Below the pieces are notes generated by a model. That model was not told the DNA's origin and did no database searches. It saw only the letters and a list, made by a program, of their open reading frames with translations. The position numbers were made by a program, and so were the translations under genes. A stretch of DNA of 64,000 bases from Actinomadura rudentiformis (GTDB lineage Bacteria; Actinomycetota; Actinomycetes; Streptosporangiales; Streptosporangiaceae), in NCBI RefSeq assembly GCF_008923185.1, contig NZ_WBMT01000001.1, positions 248,001 through 312,000 on the forward strand, read 5' to 3'. Shown one piece after another: positions 15,878 through 22,307 of the stretch; positions within the stretch are counted from its first letter, which is position 1, and each line of letters opens with the position of its first letter.

Positions 15878-16534
15878 ATGTCCTTCCCCACGCCGGCCAT
15901 CGGCGCGATGACGTCATGGCTGTGGTGGGTCGCGGCGGCCTGGGCAGCGGCGATCATGCTGGTCGGCGCCCTCGGCGTCTTCGCCCCCGCAGACGGGGAC
16001 CCGCCGGTCGCGCTCGGCGTCGCGGTCGCCGCACCGCCGCTCTTGGTGGTCGGGCTGCTGCTGCGGTCGGCGCCGTTCCGGGCGTGGGCTCGCGCGGCTG
16101 ATCTGCGGGCACTGACGCTGTTGCAGATGTGGCGTGTCGTGGGCTTCGGCTTCCTCGCGGTCTGGACGGTCGATGAACTCCCCGGCGCGTTCGCCCTGCC
16201 GGCCGGAATAGGCGACATCGTCGTCGGCGTCACCGCACCCGCCGTCGCCGCCCGGCTGACGCGCCGAACCCGGTCGGCCATGAAGATCTTCTACGGGTGG
16301 ACCGCGTTCGGCGTCATCGATCTCATCGTCGCCGTCGTGCTGGGCGTGCTGCACTCTCCGACGAAGCTGGGCACACTGGCCGCCGCCGGCGACACCACGG
16401 TGATGTCCGAGCTACCGATGATCCTCATCCCCGCCTTCATCGTCCCCGCGATGCTCGCACTGCACGCCATCTCGCTGTTCAACGCACGCTCACTGACTCA
16501 GTCGCGGCAGGTGATGCGTGGTTCCGGGAGGTAA
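15878..16534 (+). CDS. Six-helix integral membrane protein, unknown family
   Basis: 218 residues with about six hydrophobic segments (roughly 10-35, 40-60, 80-105, 115-135, 145-170, 180-205). GDIVVGVTAPAVAARL and the end FNARSL are characteristic of a group of uncharacterised actinobacterial membrane proteins often found with HxlR or TetR regulators. No catalytic or transport motif was recognised. GCAGGAGGTCCTC lies just upstream of ATG 15878. Regulation by the divergent HxlR protein is likely from the paired operators. The 3' end overlaps the convergent VanW gene by 37 bp. Confidence 0.82.
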   Translation: MSFPTPAIGAMTSWLWWVAAAWAAAIMLVGALGVFAPADGDPPVALGVAVAAPPLLVVGLLLRSAPFRAWARAADLRALTLLQMWRVVGFGFLAVWTVDELPGAFALPAGIGDIVVGVTAPAVAARLTRRTRSAMKIFYGWTAFGVIDLIVAVVLGVLHSPTKLGTLAAAGDTTVMSELPMILIPAFIVPAMLALHAISLFNARSLTQSRQVMRGSGR

Positions 16535-18180
16535 TTGGTGTGGAACTTCTGGCGGCGGACCACCTTGCCGTCCTGCTTGAAGATCCGCCAGACGTCGATC
16601 CGGAAACCTTCGGCACCGGGCATCGGCGTGCACTTGGGGCCGGATTCGGTTTTGGACTCGAAGGCTCGGACGGCGTAGCGGTTCGAGCTCTTGGACTCGA
16701 TGTCGTACCGCTTGGTGCCCCAGAACGTGACCGTGATGGAAGTGCCGGTGAACGAGGTGTCGACCAGGACGCCGTTGGGGGAGTCGTTGCGCCACCGGAA
16801 GTCTGGCTGGGGGTAGGAGACGGTGGACTCACGCCCCGCGGGGTAGCGGGAGATGTAATAGGAGTGCGGCATGTGCTGGACGTCCTGGAGGCCGCCGAAG
16901 AAGACGGCGTTGAACATCGTGGTGGCGAACTGGGAGACACCGCCACCGACGTCATCGACGAAACGGCCTTCGAGGATCATGGGCGCTTCGACGAAGCCGC
17001 GGGCCTTGTCGCGCTTGCCGACGATGCCGTTGAGGGAGAAGGTCTCGCCCGGCTTGACGACGTAGCCGTCGAGGATCTTGGCGATGGTGTGGATGTTGGT
17101 GACGCGCGGCGCGCAGCAGGGGTGCCGCGTGGTGAAGGTGCTGATCTTCTCCTTGATGCCGAGCCGGGCGGCCTGCTCGGTGCTGAGACGCGGTTTGGCG
17201 ATCGACAGAGGGACGGCGGCCTCACGTGGCCGGGGCCGGGTCACGAGGGGCGACAGCGCTGTGGCGAGTGCCTTCGGCTCGACCTTCTTGCCTTCCCGGG
17301 AGGGCACCAGCCGGGGAGCCCCTTTCTTGATCACGTAGGTGGCGTCCTTGGGCTTCTGCTGGAGCCTCTCCAGCCGCGCGCCGAGCGCGGTCGCCAGGCC
17401 CTTGCCGTCGAAACGGGGCTGCAGCGTGCCCGCCGTGTCCGGGATGAACTGGAGGTGACGGGCGAAGGTGGCGGGTGTCATCGTCAGCCGCTTTCCGTCC
17501 ACGGAGAAAGTGACCGGGCCGGATACGGCGGTGCGAGCGGGACCGGCGGCTGCCTGCCGCACGGCCTCGGCGGAGGCCTTGGGGCGGAGCGGCCCGACGG
17601 GAAGGGAGACCGTGCTCTCGGTCAGATAAGCGGCCTTGATGCGTTCGGCGGCCGTCTTCGGGTCGAAACCCGACCCGTCACGCGGAAGCACCGCTTGTGG
17701 TGTGGTCCCTTGGAACACCACCCGCCCTTCCCGGGCAGGTGTGCCGATCTTGGTGTTGAGGCGGTTCAGCGCGGTCTGAAGGCGGCTCTGGTCGACGCGG
17801 ATGAGCGGCCGGACGGTCCGGCCGCCCAGAAGCGCATCGATCATCGTCAGGGGGCTGCGGCCGTTCCTCATCGCGATCTTGACTGTCGCGGCGGAGTCGA
17901 ACGCCAGACCGGCGGTACGCGGATCAAGTGACGTGCTCTTGGCTCCAGCGCGGAACGCCAAGGGCTGCCGGGCCCTGGCCGCGAGATCTCGATCGAGCTT
18001 GGCCCTGGCCGCCTCCTCAGAGAGCCCGCCGATGTCGATCCCCAGTACCTTGGTGTTCCACGGGACCTGTCCGCCCGTGACCACCGCCACCGCGGCGTAG
18101 GAAACGAGCAGCACGCCGACGAGGGCGCCGCCGACGGCCGACCAGCCCTTCGCGGTTCGAGGCACGGGGGGCATCCTCAC
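16498..18180 (-). CDS. VanW-family protein with YoaR-type peptidoglycan-binding domains
   Basis: 560 residues. A short basic N-terminus and one membrane anchor (about 17-37) lead to extracytoplasmic domains. Two PG_binding_4 (YoaR-like) repeats cover about 55-310; each contains the LDPRTAGLAFD / MTPATFARHL type strand. The VanW domain covers about 350-490, with KILDGYVVKPGETFSLN and DDVGGGVSQFATTMFNAVFF as its signature blocks. The C-terminal 60 residues are basic. VanW proteins occur with glycopeptide-resistance or wall-remodelling genes, though their chemistry is unsettled. The gene is divergent from a BlaI-type repressor with an operator in the shared 78-bp promoter, suggesting control by wall stress. 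Confidence 0.93.
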   Translation of the reverse strand: MRMPPVPRTAKGWSAVGGALVGVLLVSYAAVAVVTGGQVPWNTKVLGIDIGGLSEEAARAKLDRDLAARARQPLAFRAGAKSTSLDPRTAGLAFDSAATVKIAMRNGRSPLTMIDALLGGRTVRPLIRVDQSRLQTALNRLNTKIGTPAREGRVVFQGTTPQAVLPRDGSGFDPKTAAERIKAAYLTESTVSLPVGPLRPKASAEAVRQAAAGPARTAVSGPVTFSVDGKRLTMTPATFARHLQFIPDTAGTLQPRFDGKGLATALGARLERLQQKPKDATYVIKKGAPRLVPSREGKKVEPKALATALSPLVTRPRPREAAVPLSIAKPRLSTEQAARLGIKEKISTFTTRHPCCAPRVTNIHTIAKILDGYVVKPGETFSLNGIVGKRDKARGFVEAPMILEGRFVDDVGGGVSQFATTMFNAVFFGGLQDVQHMPHSYYISRYPAGRESTVSYPQPDFRWRNDSPNGVLVDTSFTGTSITVTFWGTKRYDIESKSSNRYAVRAFESKTESGPKCTPMPGAEGFRIDVWRIFKQDGKVVRRQKFHTNYLPEPRITCRD

Positions 18181-18209
18181 AGGTGTGTCACCTTTCTCTC
18201 CTATTGGCG

Positions 18210-18229
18210 ATAGTAGCTGCTTGCTACGA
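18210..18229. promoter_or_regulatory. BlaI-type operator between vanW-like and blaI-like genes
   Basis: ATAGTAGC (18210-18217), 5-bp spacer, GCTACGAT (18223-18230 approx.) form an inverted repeat with one mismatch; the GTAGC/GCTAC core is perfect. BlaI/MecI family operators are usually TACNNNNGTA-type dyads of this size. The site lies 30 bp from each start codon. Confidence 0.62.
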
Positions 18230-18258
18230 TGCTCTTGAGGAAAGGCGGTGGGGGTGCG

Positions 18259-18633
18259 ATGGCTCTGTCGCAGTTCGGCGAGCTCGAGGCCGTGATCATG
18301 CAGCGGCTATGGTCCTACGGGCGCCCGGTCAACGTGCGCACGGTCCTGGAGGACCTGAAGAAGGAGCGGACCATCGCGTACACCACCGTGATGACCGTCA
18401 TGGACAACCTGCACAAGAAGGGTTGGCTGCGGCGCAAGATGGTCAACCGGGCATGGATGTACGAGACCACCGGCACGCGCGAGGGCTACACCGCCAAGCT
18501 CATGCGTGAGGCCCTGGCGACCAGCGACAACCAGGCGGCCGCCCTGGTGCACTTCCTGTCCGGCCTCTCCCCGTCCGAGGCCGAGGCCCTGCGTTCCGCG
18601 CTGCAGATCGTGCCGCCCGAGAGCCGCAAATGA
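18259..18633 (+). CDS. BlaI/MecI-family repressor without a partner protease
   Basis: 124 residues from ATG 18259. The winged helix reads GELEAVIMQRLWSYGRPVNV, then IAYTTVMTVMDNLHKKGWL, the BlaI recognition region, and the C-terminal dimer helix contains LVHFLSGLSPSEAEAL. In other actinobacteria such genes are followed by an M56-family membrane metalloprotease (BlaR-like) that inactivates the repressor; here none follows, so it is an orphan and must be relieved by another protease or ligand. It shares a promoter region with the VanW-family gene. Confidence 0.92.
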   Translation: MALSQFGELEAVIMQRLWSYGRPVNVRTVLEDLKKERTIAYTTVMTVMDNLHKKGWLRRKMVNRAWMYETTGTREGYTAKLMREALATSDNQAAALVHFLSGLSPSEAEALRSALQIVPPESRK

Positions 18634-18916
18634 CCATCGCGCCCGACGCCTGACTGACGGCGACCCGGACGGCGGCGCCGTGGAGGTCCACGCGGCGTCC
18701 GCGTAGGTCGGTTTTGACCGTGCTTGTTAGCACGGGTCGATGAGCGTGATCCGGCCATCAGTGGTCTTCTGGGTGAAGTCCACACGTCTGTCAGGACGAG
18801 TAGGAGCTGGGCACTATTCGACCAGGTGGGGGTGGTGCTTCAGGCACTATTTCGCGGGTGGGGGACGTGGTTAGTTTTTGCACGTATCCACACCCCTCAA
18901 GAGAGGCGGGACCCCT

Positions 18917-19387
18917 ATGCGTATCGCCGCAGCGGCAGGCACCCTTGTACTGCTCTCTTCGGCCGCCCTCGTCGGCGCCGCGACCAGTGCCTCCGCGCAG
19001 ACGATCGGTCCGCACAAAATCGTTCAGTACTCGTCGAAGAAGTGCCTGACGAATGAGTCCGGCGACAAGGTCGTCCTCAAGAAGTGCGCCAAGAGGCCGC
19101 CCAAGAGCCAGCAGTGGAAGATGACGTCGAAGAAGTTCGACCACATCCGCACGGCGTGGCTGATGAAGAATCAGGCCACCGGCCGCTGCCTGAACAGCAA
19201 CGGCGCAGGCACGGTGTGGACGAGCAGGTGCAACAAGAACTCGGAATGGCAGTACTGGCTGCCGACCCAGATGGGCGCCCGGATGAACTGGAGGACGAGG
19301 CTTTACCTGGACACCAACAGCCGGGGCAAGGTCGTCGCCAACAAGTACGACAACCGCAAGAAGAGCCAGATCTGGCACAACAAGTGA
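18917..19387 (+). CDS. Secreted ricin-B-type lectin domain protein
   Basis: 156 residues. A Sec signal peptide (MRIAAAAGTLVLLSSAALVG, probable cut after SASA at about residue 26) leads to one beta-trefoil domain with the carbohydrate-binding QxW-type motifs seen as QQW, EWQYW and SQIW, and cysteines in pairs (KCLTN/KKC and RCLNS/SRC) that could form the usual small loops. No catalytic domain is attached, so it would act as a secreted lectin or adhesin. The mature protein is strongly basic (many Lys), which suggests binding to anionic wall polymers or nucleic acid as well. ATG 18917 follows GAGAGGCGGG. A strong terminator follows. Confidence 0.85.
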   Translation: MRIAAAAGTLVLLSSAALVGAATSASAQTIGPHKIVQYSSKKCLTNESGDKVVLKKCAKRPPKSQQWKMTSKKFDHIRTAWLMKNQATGRCLNSNGAGTVWTSRCNKNSEWQYWLPTQMGARMNWRTRLYLDTNSRGKVVANKYDNRKKSQIWHNK

Positions 19388-19393
19388 CCCACC

Positions 19394-19430
19394 GCCGACG
19401 GCCCGTCCGACACCGGGACGGGCCGTCGGC
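19394..19430. terminator. Strong terminator after the lectin gene
   Basis: GCCGACGGCCCGTCC (19394-19408), 7-nt loop, GGACGGGCCGTCGGC (19416-19430): 15-bp perfect stem beginning 7 bp after the stop. It can also serve the convergent gene ending at 19486. Confidence 0.85.
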
Positions 19431-19485
19431 GCGGATGTGGCCACGCGTGTGGCCGGCGTCGCGCGGCTGGTGCAGGCGGCCTTGA

Positions 19486-20718
19486 TCAGTGGTGCGGGTT
19501 GTTGGTCTCAGGGATCTCAATACTGATCGGCAGCTTCCCCTCGGACAGGTAGAGCAGGGCGCCCAAGCGCAGGATCTCGTCGAATGCCCAGGCGGCCTTC
19601 TGGAGGGCGCCCGGTGCCTTCTCCAGGGAGAGAAGACCCTCGCGTACGGCGATGAACGGCTCCCAGGCGACCTGGAAGAGCGGGTCCCACAGCGGATCCC
19701 TGGGGATTCTCAGCCATCCGGCGATCTCGTCACCGAGCACGTAGCGGGTGAGCGAGCCGAGGATGGGCTTGCTGAGGAGGCCCCCATCGATCGCGGAGCC
19801 GAGGTTGAGGAGCATGTCGGCGAGCTTGATGCCCTCGGGTGTCGGGGCCAGAACCGGGGTCAGGACCTGCTCGGCCTGGGAGTTGGCCTCGCCCCACGAC
19901 TTGGGGATGTACTCGTCCTTGATGCCGAGCATGTGCGCGGCGACCTGCCATGAGTGCAGGAAGGCCACGGACTCGGCGGCGGGGATGGGCACCTTCCACT
20001 TGACCAGGTTCTGCATGACGGTCGTGGGCAGGCTGTGCCACGTGACCATCATGTCCCGCTGGCTGATCGGGATCTCCTCGTCGGCGACCTTCGACCAGTA
20101 CGGGGACTTGGGCAGCAGGTGGCGCACCCCCGCGTGCGCCAGCCGGGTCTTGACGCAGGTCACGATCATCTCGCCGTCGGCCTGGTAGGCGTTCGACGTG
20201 CCGATGTCGTACCCGAGTTTGGCGGTTTTGGTGATGCGATCCTTCATGTCCGCGCCGCCCTTGGAGTAGTAGACCGCGCGCGCCTCCCTGGGAATGACCG
20301 TGCTCATCATCCCGCTGGCGAAGCCGTAGGTCACCCCGAGGTAGAGCCCGCGCTTCTCGTTGAAGTCGACCGCGGTGGCGAGCTTGCCCTGGTCGGCCCA
20401 GGACGGAAGGCGGCGGGCGCGTTCCATGAAGTCGCGCAGGTCCGCCGGGAGCCCGGCAGGCAGCGGCTGACCGTTCTTGGTCCAGGTCCGCAGCAGCTCA
20501 TTGACCTTGGGCACGTCACCCCGGTCGAGCAGCGAGGCGACCAGCGGATCGGCCTCGGCGTCCCACACCCACCGCGGGTCGGCGCCGACCCCCGCGCCGG
20601 CCACCGAGCCCGTGGGCGACCACGTCCACGCCTGCGCGGGCGACGCGGTGCTCAGCGCACCGAGCGCGCCCAACGTGCCGCCCGCCATCAACACGTTGCG
20701 TCTGCTGGGTTTCTCCAT
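19486..20718 (-). CDS. Tat-exported MpaB/Lcp-like oxygenase (DUF2236)
   Basis: 410 residues. ATG 20718 follows GAGGAGGAGC and opens a twin-arginine signal (SRRNVLMAGG, hydrophobic core, cut after SPAQA near residue 30). The mature part matches the MpaB / latex-clearing-protein family: RLPSWAD, RLAHAGVRHLL, IPISQRDM and FLHSWQVAAHMLGI, the last holding the conserved histidine region proposed to bind haem. Lcp enzymes are haem b oxygenases that cleave polyisoprene outside the cell; export by Tat and length both fit. Substrate is not certain since MpaB-family members act on diverse compounds. The gene is divergent from a TetR regulator, as lcp genes often are. Confidence 0.85.
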   Translation of the reverse strand: MEKPSRRNVLMAGGTLGALGALSTASPAQAWTWSPTGSVAGAGVGADPRWVWDAEADPLVASLLDRGDVPKVNELLRTWTKNGQPLPAGLPADLRDFMERARRLPSWADQGKLATAVDFNEKRGLYLGVTYGFASGMMSTVIPREARAVYYSKGGADMKDRITKTAKLGYDIGTSNAYQADGEMIVTCVKTRLAHAGVRHLLPKSPYWSKVADEEIPISQRDMMVTWHSLPTTVMQNLVKWKVPIPAAESVAFLHSWQVAAHMLGIKDEYIPKSWGEANSQAEQVLTPVLAPTPEGIKLADMLLNLGSAIDGGLLSKPILGSLTRYVLGDEIAGWLRIPRDPLWDPLFQVAWEPFIAVREGLLSLEKAPGALQKAAWAFDEILRLGALLYLSEGKLPISIEIPETNNPHH

Positions 20719-20759
20719 GCTTCGCTCCTCCTCGGGGCTGAGAGCGTTGCCATTGATAC

Positions 20760-20790
20760 GATGAAACACACTCTGCATCTGCGTTTCATC
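20760..20790. promoter_or_regulatory. Putative TetR operator between the MpaB/Lcp-like and TetR genes
   Basis: GATGAAAC (20760-20767) and GTTTCATC (20783-20790) are a perfect 8-bp inverted repeat with 15-bp spacer; two further pairs match inside after one mismatch. It lies 42 bp upstream of the oxygenase start and 97 bp from tetR. Confidence 0.72.
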
Positions 20791-20886
20791 TCGGCGAATC
20801 CCATGAGAGCACACTGTGGCGGGCATCACAAGACCCGAGCGTGACCGGCGGCCATCGAGGCAGAATCGGTCGTCTAGGAGGAGTTC

Positions 20887-21591
20887 ATGGAACCAGTGCC
20901 GTCCTTCCTCACGGCCAACGCGGGCTCGGAGTCGCTGCTCGAACGCGCTTACGTCGACGCCGTCGAACGGATCGACGACAGCGACGAGTCCCGTACGCGC
21001 ATCCTCGATGCGGCGTATGAGCAGTTCTGCCGGATGGGCATCCAGCGATCCACCATGGAGGACGTGGCCCGGCGCGCCGGGGTCTCGAGGATCACGGTCT
21101 ACCGGCGGTTCGCCACCAAGGACGCGCTGGTCGAACAGGTCGTACGCCGGGAGTTCCGCCGGTACTTCGACCAGTTCCTCATCGACATCCAGCAGGCCGA
21201 GACCGTCGCCGACCGGGTGGTGCTGGGCTTTGTGAGCTCGCTGCGCGCCATCCGGCGCAACCCGCTGATCGGCGGCCTGATCACCACGGAGCCGGACCTG
21301 ATCGTGTCCTCAATGATCAATGACGAGGGGCGAACCGTCGCCACCGTGCGGCGGTTCGTCGCCGGTCAGCTCCGCCACGAGCAACGCGCGGGCAACGTGT
21401 CGAGCGACCTGGACACCGACCACGTGGCCGAACTGATGGTCCGGATCTCCGCGTCCTTCCTGGCCATCCCCAGCCACCTCATCGACCTCGACGACGACGA
21501 ACAGCTCGCCGCCGTGGCCCGCCGGTTCCTCGTACCCATGCTGGAAGCACCGCCTCCCGGTATCTGGCCTCCTTCCCGCATGACCAGGTAG
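20887..21591 (+). CDS. TetR-family regulator (LcpR-like context)
   Basis: 234 residues. Residues about 35-85 hold the helix-turn-helix (RILDAAYEQFCRMG, STMEDVARRAGVSRITVYRRFATKDALVEQV). The C-terminal ligand domain is divergent, as usual. GGAGGAG sits at 20877-20883 before ATG 20887. Divergent placement next to a Tat-exported Lcp-like oxygenase mirrors lcpR-lcp loci known from rubber-degrading actinomycetes, so it probably represses that gene; this rests on position only. Confidence 0.9.
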   Translation: MEPVPSFLTANAGSESLLERAYVDAVERIDDSDESRTRILDAAYEQFCRMGIQRSTMEDVARRAGVSRITVYRRFATKDALVEQVVRREFRRYFDQFLIDIQQAETVADRVVLGFVSSLRAIRRNPLIGGLITTEPDLIVSSMINDEGRTVATVRRFVAGQLRHEQRAGNVSSDLDTDHVAELMVRISASFLAIPSHLIDLDDDEQLAAVARRFLVPMLEAPPPGIWPPSRMTR

Positions 21592-21631
21592 CGCTCGCCT
21601 GGTACAGCGCTCGCCTCGATTCAGCGCTCGC
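21590..21631. repeat. Three short direct repeats after tetR
   Basis: AGCGCTCGC occurs at 21590-21598, 21606-21614 and 21623-21631, spaced 16-17 bp; the first overlaps the TetR stop codon. AGCGCT is self-complementary. Nothing else is seen in the 97-bp convergent gap. Confidence 0.6.
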
Positions 21632-21688
21632 GCCGGCGCGGCGACACCACGATGTGGCTGAACGCCGGGGTGTCGAGGATGCGCCTTT

Positions 21689-22171
21689 TCATGGGTTGCC
21701 GGCGGTTCGCTGCAGCAGCGGGGTGATGCGGTAGTCGACGAGCTGGCGCATGACCAGGCTGGTGTTGGTGCGTTCGACGCCGGGGATGGCGAGGATCTGC
21801 CCGGCGATGCGGTACAGGTCCTCGGTGTCGGTGGCCACCACGTGGACGAGCAGGTCGATCGGCCCGGAGATGCCGTGCACCTGGAGTACCTCCGGAACGG
21901 CGGCCAGCGCGTCCGCGACCGCGTCGAGCCTGCGCTGGGTGACCTGGATGGTGATGAACGCGGTCAGCGGATAGCCCAGCGCCTCGGGTCTGATACGGCG
22001 TTCGAACGAGTCCAGCGTCCCGTTCTGTTCCATCTGGATGAGCCGGGCCTGGGCGGTGTTGCGTGATATGCCGACCTGTCCGGCCAGCCCGCTGGTCGTC
22101 GCACGGGGGTGCTTGGCGAGCTCCAGCAGGAGGCGTGCGTCGAGGGGGTCGACCGGTCCTGCGTTGGGCAT
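21689..22171 (-). CDS. Lrp/AsnC-family regulator
   Basis: 160 residues from ATG 22171 (GGAAAGGTGAG upstream). The N-terminal helix-turn-helix (LDARLLLELAKHPRATTSGL, VGISRNTAQARLIQMEQNG) is followed by the RAM ligand domain (FITIQVTQRRLDAVADALAA, VLQVHGISGPIDLLVHVVA, IPGVERTNTSLVMRQLVDYR). These octameric regulators sense amino acids or 2-oxo acids. The gene is divergent from an AceE-like E1 enzyme; in actinobacteria Lrp proteins of this kind (for example BkdR) control 2-oxoacid dehydrogenases, so control of the E1 gene is the best guess. Confidence 0.93.
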   Translation of the reverse strand: MPNAGPVDPLDARLLLELAKHPRATTSGLAGQVGISRNTAQARLIQMEQNGTLDSFERRIRPEALGYPLTAFITIQVTQRRLDAVADALAAVPEVLQVHGISGPIDLLVHVVATDTEDLYRIAGQILAIPGVERTNTSLVMRQLVDYRITPLLQRTAGNP

Positions 22172-22230
22172 CGTGCTCACCTTTCCTGTCGGCGATCGAC
22201 GTCGGCTGTGCAGAATGCTCATTTTCTGGC

Positions 22231-22255
22231 TGCCGCATTGCGCACAAGTGCAGCA
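22231..22255. promoter_or_regulatory. Possible Lrp site in the divergent promoter
   Basis: TGCCGCATT (22231-22239) and AGTGCAGCA (22247-22255) form an imperfect inverted repeat (7 of 9 pairs), with a central TGCGCA. It is the only clear dyad in the 136-bp region between the Lrp and E1 genes. Confidence 0.45.
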
Positions 22256-22307
22256 CGGCGCTTGACTCCAGGGCAATCGGTGCCCGGTATGCGGAGGTTG
22301 ACCGGCG

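Noticed and set aside
16297..17931. 544-codon plus-strand frame inside the VanW-family gene
   Set aside because: Antisense to a well-supported VanW protein; no homology of its own.
18718..18735. CCGTGCT-TGTT-AGCACGG hairpin considered as an IS end or terminator
   Set aside because: 7-bp stem only, no transposase fragment nearby, and 85 bp from the BlaI stop; evidence too thin.
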